From positions 1-15,104 of the forward strand of contig QWII01000161.1 of the NCBI GenBank assembly GCA_021405325.1: a stretch of 15,104 bases of DNA. The letters run 5' to 3'. Both the position numbers and the translations under genes were made by a program. Numbering within the stretch: the stretch's first letter is position 1; each line of letters starts with the position of its first letter. This document shows, in pieces, positions 5,200 to 13,960 of the stretch. The DNA is from Caldilinea sp. CFX5 (GTDB lineage: Bacteria; Chloroflexota; Anaerolineae; Caldilineales; Caldilineaceae). The notes under the pieces are model-generated. The model did not search any database. It saw only the letters and a program-made list of their open reading frames with translations, and was not told the DNA's origin.

Positions 5200-7427
5200 C
5201 ACGCAACTGCCTTGTCTACTACTGATCGAAGGGGATTGAAGTGGCGTGCTTTCCAGGCGGCAAGGGCGGGATGCGCCGCGCCATAGCCAAGCTCGGCAAT
5301 GGCGGCATACTCGGTAAATTGCAGTAGGCCAAAGCGCTGCACAGCCGGTTCGATCAGCAGGTCGCAGAGCTGTTTTGTCTGTTGCAGCCAACGCTGGTTG
5401 TTGACCATCAGCGACCGGATGAGAATTTCGGGAAGCGAAGGCGCCGCGATAGACTCAGCCCAGGGATCCAGCCGACTGCGCAACACCTGCCAACCGGAGA
5501 GACCGGCGTCATAGGCATAGCGTGGATCCGCATCCGCCACCTGGCCGACATTGACGCCGATAATCTGCCCGTTCCCAATGCGCGCACGCATGAGATCGAC
5601 GGGGAAATTGTTCATGATCCCGCCATCGACCAATAAATGGCCCCGCTCGTCGATTACGGGGGCGAAGATGCCGGGGATCGAGAGGCTGGCGCGGACGGCG
5701 CGCCAGAGCGGCCCGCACTCCTGCACCACCAGCTCCGCCGCACTCAGGTCGGTAGCGACGGCAAAGTAAGGCCGCCACAAATCCTCAATGCGCTGTTCGC
5801 CGACGATTGCGCGGATGATCGCCGTCACCTTGTCCGAGGCCAGCAGCGAAACAAGCGGTAAGGTGTAGTCAAAGAGGGCTTTGGGGTTACTCAACGCCGC
5901 GGTCTGGGCAAGGGCGCGTTCATAGGGCATCGCCAGGGCAAAGCCAATGCCAATCAGCGCCCCCATGCTGGTGCTACCGATCCAGTCCCAGGGTAGCTGT
6001 AACTCTTCCAACGCCTGCAACAGCCCCAAGTGGGCAATGCCGCGCGCCCCGCCGCCGGAGAGCACCAGCCCAATGGCGTTGCCGGTCAACCGGCGCGCCA
6101 GCGACGCCATCTGGGCTGCGTCATGGCGGCGCAGATGATAGTGGCCCGTCACTGGCCGCTTTTCCAGCCAGTGGTGCGTACCGGATGGTTGCTCGACCGT
6201 GGGTTCATGCAACAGCACAAGTTCCAGTGGCGCCTGGGGCGAGAGCGCATAGATTGCCTGTTCCACTAGCGTTGGTTCGGGGGCAGCGGCGGCGTTGGCA
6301 ATCACCAGAATGCGATCCGCCTGCCCCAGACAGCGGCGCGTCCATGCTGACCAAGTTGCATCACCCACGTAGAGAAGGTAGCGATGGTTGGTCTCCTGTT
6401 CATTGAGCCAATCAATCAAGAACGGGTGGAGTGGATGACCGGATGCCAGATCGGCGACACGCTTCTGTCCGAAGTGGAGATCCACTTGCTCACGCGTGAG
6501 GGTTAAGACTGCGCCGTAGCGCTGCATGGCCGTCGCTAATCGGTAGGTGAATTCGACCAGATCAATATCCGCTGTGGCTGGGATCAAAGCCAGGGTCGTC
6601 GGTGGTAAGGGTTTGGCTGTCAGCGCCGTTAGGATGCTCTGCTGTTGACGCGCGCCATGCCGTAAAAAGGGCAACAGCGCGTGTGGATATTCCTGCCACA
6701 ACTGACGACAGAGCGCAAGGGGGAATTCCACAACCGTGCTTTCCCGTACCGCGCGCACAGTGACAGTATGGGGCGCCGTTTCCAGAAAGTGACCAACGGT
6801 CTCCCCGGGTACTAGCTGTCCCGCCGGATGTTCGATGCCATCATCAGCGTGATAGTGCTGCTGTAAGCGGCCACTGACGACCAGGAAGAGTGCATCGTCC
6901 GCTTCGCCCTGCCGCAACAGGAATTCCCCATCGGCAAGCTGCCGCCAATGCACCGCCGTCGCCACCTGCTGGAACAAAACGCTATCGAGCGGCCCCAGGC
7001 AACGGGTCAATACCGTCGCTAACTGGGTTTGTTGCATCAAGGCCGTTGCGGCTGCACCTGCCGCTTGGCGCAATGCCAGATTGATGCGCATCAGGTTGCG
7101 AAAGATGGCTGCGTCGATGGCAATGACCTCGCTGGCAGTCGCTGCCGTGACGGCGAGACCCCAATCGCGCCCGGTCCACACCTCCAGGGCGCCGACCCAA
7201 GCGCCCGTGGTCAGCGTTTGCAACAGGAGTCCTGTGGCGTTGCGCACTTCGATCACGCCTTTGCGCACCACGTAGACCATCGTCGCTGCTCTGTCCGGGC
7301 TACACAGGTGTGTACCCGCCGCCATTGGCAAAGTGTGGGCGCCCAGGGTGTCGGTCAGTTGTTCGAACAGATCGGCAGCCGGCAGTGGAGTTGTCAGACT
7401 TGGTGCGCGTAGAATAGTAAAGTTCAC
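5199..7427 (-). CDS. NTE-like patatin esterase with cNMP-binding-like domains
   Basis: A 742-aa protein laid out like bacterial neuropathy-target-esterase relatives. It has two cyclic-nucleotide-binding-like beta barrels (about residues 15-125 and 140-265; the second has the clearer GEFLLRQGEADDALFLVVSGRL), a middle alpha/beta domain (about 285-440), then a patatin domain. The oxyanion loop is GLVLSGGGARG (near 450-460), the nucleophile Ser487 lies in GSTSMG, and Asp601 in LLVDGGIMNNFPV completes the dyad. It would hydrolyse phospholipid or lysophospholipid esters at the cytoplasmic face; ligand control by the barrels is inferred. The nucleophile elbow reads S-T-S-M-G, with Ser where the first Gly of GxSxG is usual. 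The start is GTG with GAGGAA upstream, 6 bases after the kinase stop, so translation is probably coupled. No signal peptide is visible. It is the last gene of block B. Confidence 0.92.
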   Translation of the reverse strand: MNFTILRAPSLTTPLPAADLFEQLTDTLGAHTLPMAAGTHLCSPDRAATMVYVVRKGVIEVRNATGLLLQTLTTGAWVGALEVWTGRDWGLAVTAATASEVIAIDAAIFRNLMRINLALRQAAGAAATALMQQTQLATVLTRCLGPLDSVLFQQVATAVHWRQLADGEFLLRQGEADDALFLVVSGRLQQHYHADDGIEHPAGQLVPGETVGHFLETAPHTVTVRAVRESTVVEFPLALCRQLWQEYPHALLPFLRHGARQQQSILTALTAKPLPPTTLALIPATADIDLVEFTYRLATAMQRYGAVLTLTREQVDLHFGQKRVADLASGHPLHPFLIDWLNEQETNHRYLLYVGDATWSAWTRRCLGQADRILVIANAAAAPEPTLVEQAIYALSPQAPLELVLLHEPTVEQPSGTHHWLEKRPVTGHYHLRRHDAAQMASLARRLTGNAIGLVLSGGGARGIAHLGLLQALEELQLPWDWIGSTSMGALIGIGFALAMPYERALAQTAALSNPKALFDYTLPLVSLLASDKVTAIIRAIVGEQRIEDLWRPYFAVATDLSAAELVVQECGPLWRAVRASLSIPGIFAPVIDERGHLLVDGGIMNNFPVDLMRARIGNGQIIGVNVGQVADADPRYAYDAGLSGWQVLRSRLDPWAESIAAPSLPEILIRSLMVNNQRWLQQTKQLCDLLIEPAVQRFGLLQFTEYAAIAELGYGAAHPALAAWKARHFNPLRSVVDKAVA

Positions 7428-7433
7428 GGTTCC

Positions 7434-9509
7434 TCACTCAACTCGATACAATGGAATGGTCGCCAGCGCCGTCGCCAGGGCATTCATGGCGTACAGTGCG
7501 CCTTCCCCCCGTTCCGGTTCAATAGCGCCGCTGCCGTCTTGGTCGAAGCCATGCCACAGTTGCTCCAGCGCACCCGCAATCGGTGCGGCGGTGCGTTGGG
7601 CCTCGGCTAAGGTATCAGCCGCGGCCACCTGGCGCGCGGCGGCGCTGATGTTGGCCATCGCCGTCAGCGCCGTATCTACTACGTTGCGATCGACCGCCAG
7701 TGTGACAAATGCTTCCGCCGTCGCCGTCAAATAGGTGCGCACCCCTACGCCGTCGCCGGGGTTCTGCGCCTGCCCATCCAGATTGAGGTCGCCAAAGACC
7801 GCGCCTGTTTCCCCATCCAAGATATTGACCACATGTTCTGCATGACGTTGCGCCAGGGGCAGATCACCTGCCTGGAGGGCGTCGTTCAGCATCTGGACAT
7901 GATCCTGTGCAATCGCGCTCTGTTCATTGACAGCCGACAGCAAAGGTTTCGCCAATGGCAGGGGACTCGCCACCCACAGGTGCGTAAGCGCAGTTCTGGC
8001 CGGAACCGTAAGCTCGGCCCGCAGGATCACCTGGCCGGCGGGGGCGACAGGAGAAGCAGTCCCCTCCTGCGTGATGAGGAGACGGTCAAGCACCCCCAAC
8101 ACATTCTGTTCTGCGACCGTGATGTGTTGAATCTTGCCGGCGTTGATGGTTAACCGCCCCAGGTCAAAGAGGAGGCCATCCTGCGCCACGATCCAGGCGT
8201 GATAGTGCTGGTCGGTGGACGGTGCGGCCAGGTCGTCGATGGTTATGGTGAGCGTCTGTCCGGTTGTCGTGGGGGTGATCTGAAGCCGGCCTACCGCTTC
8301 CCCCGACAACGTAGCCGCCTTGTCAGTTGCCTCTACCAGCGAGAATGTGTCACTCAGGCTCAACACGCCGCCAAGAAGGATGACCAGGAAAGCAATGAGT
8401 AGCAGTCGGCTTGCTCCTCTTTGTGGAACCGGTTCTTCTGTTTGTTTGCCCACCGGAATGGCGGTTAAGGGCGTTGGCGCATGGGCAAGTCGTTGGGGCG
8501 CCGCTTGCCGCTTCTCCCCTGTGTGCGCCTTGCTTGTCGGTTGGCTATCCACCCGCGGTTGGGTAAGCGGCTCGACAACTATCGTCTGGGCTGGCAACAT
8601 TTGAGTGAGCGGGGCGCGCCCATCGGTGAGCGCCAGGCGCGCTTGTACTAACGCCTGCCGCAAGGTTTCGGCACGCTGAAAGCGTTCGTCCGGTTCCTTT
8701 GCCAGCGCACGCTCGACAATTTGCACGACCAGATCCGGTAAGTCCGGTCGCTGCGCCGCCAGCGGGGGCAGCGGCGCGGTGATATGTTGCATCATCACGC
8801 GCACGGGCGTGTCCCCTTTGTAGGGTGGCTCCCCGGTCAGCATTTCATAGAGGACGACACCGAGGCTGTAGAGATCGGCGCGCTGGTCAACGGCGGCGCC
8901 ATCGGCGGCTTCAGGACTCAGATAGGCGGGCGTGCCGGCCAGGACGCCACTCATGGTCAGGGCGGCATCTTCAAGCAGGTGAACAATGCCAAAATCGGTC
9001 AACACCGGATGTTGCGGCCCGCCGCTGTTCCCCCGCTTGTGAACTGGATCGCGGAACATAATGTTACCCGGTTTCACATCGCGATGGATGATCCCCTGTT
9101 GGTGGGCATAGGCCAGGGCATCGGCAATCTGTTCGCCGATCAACAATGTTTCTTCCAAAGGCAGCGGGCCACGTTCCCGCAACAGATCGGCCAGGGTCGG
9201 CCCGGCAATGAAATCCATGACCAGGTAATAGTCAGCTTCCCCAGGTGCAGCGCCAGGTTGGGTGGCCGTATCAAAGTCGATTACGCTGACAATGTTGGGA
9301 TGGCGCAGTTGACCGAGGCCGCGCGCCTCCCGCTTGAAGCGTTCGACAAAGTTGTCACGACCGGCCAGGTGCGGGTGTAAGACTTTGATCGCCACATCCC
9401 GCTCGATGACCGGCTGGCGCGCCCGATAGACCTGCGCCATCCCTCCCTGGCCCAGCCGTTCGAGTAATTGATATTTGCCAAGCATTTGTGCGGCTGCGTT
9501 CCGGTTCAT
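7434..9509 (-). CDS. transmembrane Ser/Thr kinase with novel sensor module
   Basis: A 691-aa Hanks-type kinase. The catalytic domain is residues 13-275: glycine loop [10 protein letters not shown] (19-28), Lys42 (VAIKVL), HRDVKPGN (D144, N149), DFG (D172-G174) and GTPAYLSPE. It is an RD kinase with all key residues. A juxtamembrane linker rich in Pro, Gln and Thr leads to one membrane helix (about 367-389), so the C-terminal 300 residues are extracytoplasmic. There are no PASTA repeats. That part has a beta domain ([10 protein letters not shown]...FDLGRL) resembling the anti-sigma-K C-terminal domain, and a helical domain with [12 protein letters not shown] (near 555) and Asp-rich loops [15 protein letters not shown] and [12 protein letters not shown]. 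The lipoprotein encoded at 12336-13919 has the same two parts. The gene starts 3 bases after the FHA-ABC stop, so its substrates may include FHA partners. Confidence 0.93.
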   Translation of the reverse strand: MNRNAAAQMLGKYQLLERLGQGGMAQVYRARQPVIERDVAIKVLHPHLAGRDNFVERFKREARGLGQLRHPNIVSVIDFDTATQPGAAPGEADYYLVMDFIAGPTLADLLRERGPLPLEETLLIGEQIADALAYAHQQGIIHRDVKPGNIMFRDPVHKRGNSGGPQHPVLTDFGIVHLLEDAALTMSGVLAGTPAYLSPEAADGAAVDQRADLYSLGVVLYEMLTGEPPYKGDTPVRVMMQHITAPLPPLAAQRPDLPDLVVQIVERALAKEPDERFQRAETLRQALVQARLALTDGRAPLTQMLPAQTIVVEPLTQPRVDSQPTSKAHTGEKRQAAPQRLAHAPTPLTAIPVGKQTEEPVPQRGASRLLLIAFLVILLGGVLSLSDTFSLVEATDKAATLSGEAVGRLQITPTTTGQTLTITIDDLAAPSTDQHYHAWIVAQDGLLFDLGRLTINAGKIQHITVAEQNVLGVLDRLLITQEGTASPVAPAGQVILRAELTVPARTALTHLWVASPLPLAKPLLSAVNEQSAIAQDHVQMLNDALQAGDLPLAQRHAEHVVNILDGETGAVFGDLNLDGQAQNPGDGVGVRTYLTATAEAFVTLAVDRNVVDTALTAMANISAAARQVAAADTLAEAQRTAAPIAGALEQLWHGFDQDGSGAIEPERGEGALYAMNALATALATIPLYRVE

Positions 9510-9512
9510 GAT

Positions 9513-12125
9513 CTACTTCCAATCCAGTCGTTTCACTGCCAAGACCGTCGCCAGGGCAAAGCAGGCGCCGAGGGCGAGTTGATACCCCCAGAAGCGCCAG
9601 AGGTCTTCCTCGGTATCGCCATAGGGCAGAAAGAGTTCGTCCGGCTTCATCGCCCGGTTGGTGCAGGCGGGTTCATCGGTTTCGACAAAGCGTAGCGCAC
9701 TCAAATTCAGTTGACCGGTCGCCGGGTCAAAGGTCAGGCCGGCGGTATCGACATCGACCTTGTTGCCGCAGACAATGGTGGCCGCGGCCAGCTTGTTGAT
9801 GTCGAGGGTGGTTCCCAAAGCCAGGGCCGACCAGCGGGTGGCGGCGATGTAGGATTGCGCTTCAATCGGTTTATGACGTAGATCATGCACGGCGCCGCCA
9901 AAGAGATTTTGAAAAAAGACCACAATCAGCACCAGATACATAGCGACAGTTGAGTTGGGGGCCAGCGACGAGATCAAGAGACCGGTGGCCGTACCGGTAA
10001 GCAGCGTCAGAAAAAGCGTCACCCCAAGCTCGACCGGGCCGGGGAGGAAGCGCCCATCCGTTGGCATTGCCATGCCCAGATACAAGACAAGGATGTAAAG
10101 CGCAATTTGCAGCGCGCCAAAGCCGGCAAAGACCAAAAATTTGCTGGTCAGGTAGGGCAGCAGCCCTAGATTGATCATCCGCTCGCGCAGATAGATCGAG
10201 CGCTCCTTGATCAGCTCTTGCGAACCGCCAAAGGCGCCTACCAGGAAAGCCAGCATGGCGACCCCAAAGAGAAAGGTGTGGGCATCGAGCGCCGGCAGAT
10301 AGTTTTGGGTGAGCCGGGCCGCCGCCTGCGCTAACGCCGCGGACGAGCCGTCGCCCAGGATGGCCGGGTCGCCGGTCAACGCGTAGCTGCTGGCAACCAA
10401 CAGTTGCTGGCCGGCGACAAAGGGCATAACCAGGAGCGAAACAAAGAGCGCCACCCAATCGGTCAGGGTCAGGCGAATCATACGGCGGCTGAGAATGCCG
10501 ATCTGCCGCCAGCCTTGGCCGAAGCGGGCGACGGGGCCGGGGGCCGTGTGTTGAGCGCTCTTGTGGGTCGGCATGGTCGCCTGCCGCTGGACGACGTACT
10601 GTTGATAGGCCGCCGGCTTCTCTTGCGTAAAGATGCGCCGCCACTGGTCGCCGGCTTTTTCGATCTTTTCGTAGATATCGGCAAAGGTATCGACCTCAAA
10701 ATAGCTCTGCGCCGCAGCCGGTGGGCCGTAGTAGATCAATTGGCCCTGCGCCAGGAAGGCCACATTGTCCACTTGCGTGATGTTGTCGGTGGCATGGGTG
10801 ATCAGGATGATGGTGCGCCCCTCATCGGCCAGCTTGCGCAGCGTGTACATCAGCTTCTTCTCCAGACCGGGGTCGAGACCGGAGGCCGGCTCGTCGAGAA
10901 AGAAGATTTTAGGATCGGCCAGCAACTCGGCGGCAATGCTGACCCGTTTGCGTTGGCCGCCGGAGAGCTGGCTGATGCGCGTCTGGCGGATACGGTCGCT
11001 GTTCATCTCGACGGCTTCTAGGGCTTGGGTGATGCGTTCGGCGCGCTCGTGGGCGGAGATGTCGGGGGCGAGACGCAATTCGGCAGCGTAGTGGAGCGCG
11101 GCTTCGACGGTCAACGTGGTCGGAAGGATTTCCTGTTGCGGTACATAGCCCATTTGGGTGCGGAACTCATCGTAGTGGGCGTAGAGGTCGCGCCCGTTGA
11201 CCAGCACCTTGCCCTGCGCCGGGCGAAAGCCGTTGAGGGCGTCGAGCAGGGTGCTTTTGCCTGCGCCGCTGCCGCCGACCAACGCCACAAATTCACGCGG
11301 TAGGATAGTCAGGCTAATGCTATCCAGAATGGGTGTTGCACCCGCTTTGGTCTTGACGCTTTTATGTAGATCGACCACATCCAGCCGATAGCCCTGGCTG
11401 TCATATTGCACCAGCGCCACGCCGTCATAGGTCAAAAGATGGGGGCCAATCTGTACTTGATCGCCCCGTTGTAGGTGCGCCTGCATGACGCCTTCGCCGT
11501 TGACCGTAATGCGCTGCCCATCAAGCGCCTTGATCAGGTGGTGATCCGCATCATATTTCTGGATGAGGGCGTGACGCCGGGCCACGGTGGGCGCGGTCAG
11601 CACAATGTCATTGTCCGGGTCGCGACCAATGGTCACCCGCTCGATCTGGGTTAAGCCGGTGGTGCTCACCAGCGTCTGAAACCCGGCCTGGTCAGCGGCG
11701 CGGGTGGTCGGGTCGAGAAAGGTGAAGCCGACCGAGGCGCCCGACTGTTCGGCGCCGATGCGGAGGATGTCGCCATGTTTGAGCGGCGTGGCCTCACCGG
11801 GACGCAGCAGCCGATTGTTGAGCCGGGCGCCATTGGTGCTGTGGAGATCCACCACGGCATAGCCGGCAGGCGTCGTCTGGATTTCCAGGTGGCGGCTGGA
11901 GACAAAGGGGGCGCTCTGCGGCGCCACAAGATCGGCATCTAGGGAGCGGCCAATCACAAAGTTGGGCTGGTCGATGGGCGCGGCAAAGTCAAGGCCATGC
12001 GGCCAGCGGCCAATTAACTGGGGGATAGTTAACTGGGGGATAGTTAACTGGGGGATAGCCGGCTGTGTTGCCGGCGCCGCAGGGGTGTTGGCGGTATCAA
12101 TTGGTTGGCGTGTTATGACACTCAT
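9513..12125 (-). CDS. FHA-FHA-ABC transporter, ABCG-type fusion
   Basis: An 870-aa half-transporter. FHA1 (about 55-125) keeps the phosphothreonine-reading residues G59-R60, S76, H79 and N98-G99. FHA2 (about 162-235) has GR (167-168), H185 and N209-G210, but Ala182 where the phosphate-contacting Ser is expected. The ABC domain follows: Walker A GGSGAGKST (K290), signature LSGGQRKRVS, Walker B with E412 (FFLDEPASGLDPG) and H-loop THATDN. The C-terminal part has about six membrane helices in ABC-2/ABCG style, including the QELIKERSIYLRER segment and a final helix near the end. The cargo is unknown. ATG 12125 is chosen for the GAGGAG about 9 bases upstream; the frame is open to 12170 inside the inverted repeat. 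The neighbouring kinase suggests phospho-dependent control, which is inference. Residues 26-38 contain an I-P-Q-L-T tandem repeat. Confidence 0.94.
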   Translation of the reverse strand: MSVITRQPIDTANTPAAPATQPAIPQLTIPQLTIPQLIGRWPHGLDFAAPIDQPNFVIGRSLDADLVAPQSAPFVSSRHLEIQTTPAGYAVVDLHSTNGARLNNRLLRPGEATPLKHGDILRIGAEQSGASVGFTFLDPTTRAADQAGFQTLVSTTGLTQIERVTIGRDPDNDIVLTAPTVARRHALIQKYDADHHLIKALDGQRITVNGEGVMQAHLQRGDQVQIGPHLLTYDGVALVQYDSQGYRLDVVDLHKSVKTKAGATPILDSISLTILPREFVALVGGSGAGKSTLLDALNGFRPAQGKVLVNGRDLYAHYDEFRTQMGYVPQQEILPTTLTVEAALHYAAELRLAPDISAHERAERITQALEAVEMNSDRIRQTRISQLSGGQRKRVSIAAELLADPKIFFLDEPASGLDPGLEKKLMYTLRKLADEGRTIILITHATDNITQVDNVAFLAQGQLIYYGPPAAAQSYFEVDTFADIYEKIEKAGDQWRRIFTQEKPAAYQQYVVQRQATMPTHKSAQHTAPGPVARFGQGWRQIGILSRRMIRLTLTDWVALFVSLLVMPFVAGQQLLVASSYALTGDPAILGDGSSAALAQAAARLTQNYLPALDAHTFLFGVAMLAFLVGAFGGSQELIKERSIYLRERMINLGLLPYLTSKFLVFAGFGALQIALYILVLYLGMAMPTDGRFLPGPVELGVTLFLTLLTGTATGLLISSLAPNSTVAMYLVLIVVFFQNLFGGAVHDLRHKPIEAQSYIAATRWSALALGTTLDINKLAAATIVCGNKVDVDTAGLTFDPATGQLNLSALRFVETDEPACTNRAMKPDELFLPYGDTEEDLWRFWGYQLALGACFALATVLAVKRLDWK
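12014..12058. repeat. three perfect 15-bp tandem repeats inside the transporter gene
   Basis: TTAACTGGGGGATAG occurs three times head to tail (12014-12028, 12029-12043, 12044-12058) without a mismatch. On the coding strand it encodes repeats of I-P-Q-L-T in the linker before FHA1. The 15-base unit keeps the frame, so copy number may vary between strains without breaking the gene. Confidence 0.95.
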
Positions 12126-12148
12126 TGGGTTGTTCTCCTCATTGTGTA

Positions 12149-12326
12149 GGTGCAGGTGGGTGGACAGCACTACAGCGGATTCAGAAAGTAGCAGATTTTC
12201 GCGGCGTCACTGAGCTATTGCGAAGAAAATGTACTTTTAACCGCTTGCTGTTCTATCCGTTTCTAATGAGCAAGCAGTCAATCCGCTGCTTTCTGAATTC
12301 GTTGTAGTGTTCTGCCCACCCGCACC
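12149..12326. repeat. long imperfect inverted repeat filling an intergenic gap
   Basis: Left arm 12149-12197 and right arm 12280-12326 are imperfect reverse complements over about 47 bases. The shared parts include GGTGC, GGTGGG, CACTACA and ATTCAGAAAG. Most differences are transitions, plus a 2-base length difference. The spacer of about 82 bases holds a smaller stem, GCTTGCT (12243-12249) with AGCAAGC (12269-12275). The element takes up nearly the whole gap between the lipoprotein stop (12338) and the transporter start (12125). It could be a miniature inverted-repeat element or a long mRNA hairpin that separates expression of the two genes. No transposase is present and no target-site duplication was identified. 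Confidence 0.8.
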
Positions 12327-12335
12327 AGGGCAAAA

Positions 12336-13919
12336 CTACGGCGCTTCCACGATAACCGTCCCTGCCATGCCCACGCCGCCGGAACCGCCGTGGAGGACAC
12401 AGGAGTAGGGGTAGCTTCCCGGTTGCGTAAAGGTGACGCTGCCGCTGGCGCCAGGGTCGAGCAGACCGGTGTCAAAGCTGCCGTCGTCGGCGGTGGCCGA
12501 GTGTTTGGCGTTGCCGCGATTGACCCAGGTCACAGTCGCGCCGGTCGGCACGGTGACGGTCGGCGCGTTAAAGGCAAAATCGACGATCTCGACGACCACG
12601 GGCGCCGGTGTCGGTTCCACCTGGGGCGCGCTATGATCATGGGACTCGGTCGCTGCCGGTGTTGGCGGCTCCGCTGCGACAGGCGGCGCGGCGCCCCTAT
12701 CATTGACCGAGTAGAGTTCAATACCGCCCATGTTGAGCGTATGTTCATAGGCCGTGAGCAGCCCGCCCTGCCCGGCGATGGGCATCACCACGCCGTCACC
12801 GTCGGGGTCGAGGCCGGCATTGGCCTGGTCGAGCAAGGCGGCCACCCGTTCGGCAGTGGGTTGCGCTTCTTCGACGGTGTCTGCCGACAGCACGCGCACG
12901 GCTTCGGCGTTGACATCGCTCAACCAGTCCAGGACGTTATCGCTGCTCACCAGCACATGGCCGGCATGGAGCTTGATCTCATCGGTCGCATCGGTGGCGC
13001 CGGCGGCCAGTTTGGTCTCCGCTTGCGCGCCGTGTAGATAGTCTGTCACGCCGACGCCATCGCCGGGGTTCTGGGCTACGCCGTCGCCATCCAGGTCGCC
13101 ATAGGGGTCGCCCGCTTCGCCGTTGATGATGTTGATGACATGTTCAGCATGACGACGCCCTTCAGTCAGATTGTTGGCGGCCAAGGCTTGGCGCAGGAGA
13201 TCGGCATGGTCGCGCGCCAGTTGCCACTGATTTTGCGCGCCGATTAGAAAGCCTTGCTCGTTCGGGTTGCCAACATAACGGTCGGCGATCTGGCGGATAT
13301 GGATCAGCGCCTCCGGGGGCGTGATGCCCTGGTAGAGCAGCGGCCCCATCTCGCCCGGCGTATCGGCATCCGGCTCCAGACTGAGCAGCGCACCTTCATA
13401 GATCGCCAGCAGATGTTGGTCAGCGCTGCCGGTGAAATTGAGCGGCGTCTGGTTCGGCAGGCTGCCCAGGCGGAAGGTCGGTTGTCCATTCTTGGTCAAC
13501 CACAGATCATAGTGATGACCGGCCGGGGCCGGGGGCAAATTGGTCGAGAGAATCGTAAAATCGCCCGAACGGGTATATTGGTTGTCGCGGTAACGCACCA
13601 ACGCTACCCGCGCCGGTGTCGGCGCTACGGTTGGTTGCACCGCTTGCACCGCTGCCGCCACGGTTGGCGTGACGGTCAAGACTGCGGTCGGCGCTGGTGT
13701 GCGCGCGATGGTTGCCGTCGCCGTCACCGCCGCCGGAGCCACCACAGTTGGTGCGGCGGTGGGGGTGACGGTCGGTACCACAATCACAACCGGGGCTGCG
13801 GTGGGGCTGGCAGTGGCCGCCGCTTCCTCGGCATTGACGTCATCACAACCGGTCGGCAGCAGTAATAGCAGCACTAAAGCCAGCCAGCACCAGCCGGACT
13901 TGCAAAAGCGTTTGCGCAT
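12336..13919 (-). CDS. cupredoxin lipoprotein sharing the kinase sensor module
   Basis: A 527-aa secreted lipoprotein. The signal peptide ends in the lipobox LPTGC (Cys25), followed by a Pro/Thr/Ala/Val-rich linker to about residue 95. Next come a beta domain (HHYDLWLTKNGQ...FRLGSL) resembling the anti-sigma-K C-terminal domain, and a helical domain with RRHAEHVINIINGE (near 255), [16 protein letters not shown] (near 275) and a second Asp-rich loop LDPDGDGVV. The last 90 residues are a cupredoxin with likely type 1 copper ligands H473, C507, H510 and M518. The middle modules match the extracytoplasmic half of the Ser/Thr kinase in this block. ATG 13919 is chosen because AAGGAG is 8 bases upstream and a signal peptide follows; the frame extends to 14084. 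It probably sits on the outer face of the membrane and may carry electrons or sense copper or redox state, which is inference. Confidence 0.92.
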   Translation of the reverse strand: MRKRFCKSGWCWLALVLLLLLPTGCDDVNAEEAAATASPTAAPVVIVVPTVTPTAAPTVVAPAAVTATATIARTPAPTAVLTVTPTVAAAVQAVQPTVAPTPARVALVRYRDNQYTRSGDFTILSTNLPPAPAGHHYDLWLTKNGQPTFRLGSLPNQTPLNFTGSADQHLLAIYEGALLSLEPDADTPGEMGPLLYQGITPPEALIHIRQIADRYVGNPNEQGFLIGAQNQWQLARDHADLLRQALAANNLTEGRRHAEHVINIINGEAGDPYGDLDGDGVAQNPGDGVGVTDYLHGAQAETKLAAGATDATDEIKLHAGHVLVSSDNVLDWLSDVNAEAVRVLSADTVEEAQPTAERVAALLDQANAGLDPDGDGVVMPIAGQGGLLTAYEHTLNMGGIELYSVNDRGAAPPVAAEPPTPAATESHDHSAPQVEPTPAPVVVEIVDFAFNAPTVTVPTGATVTWVNRGNAKHSATADDGSFDTGLLDPGASGSVTFTQPGSYPYSCVLHGGSGGVGMAGTVIVEAP

Positions 13920-13960
13920 CGTTGATTCTCCTTCTCCTCTTTCTGCAATGAGCTGCCTAC

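Noticed and set aside
8784..9380. Long plus-strand open frame opposite the kinase domain
   Set aside because: The minus strand here encodes an intact kinase catalytic core. The plus frame has the skewed composition of an antisense shadow.
10404..11021. Plus-strand open frame opposite the ABC ATPase
   Set aside because: The minus frame has complete Walker A, signature and Walker B motifs. The plus frame has no recognisable domain.
13254..13865. Plus-strand open frame opposite the lipoprotein
   Set aside because: It is Arg/Gly/His-rich, as expected from reading Ala/Pro/Thr-rich coding DNA backwards.
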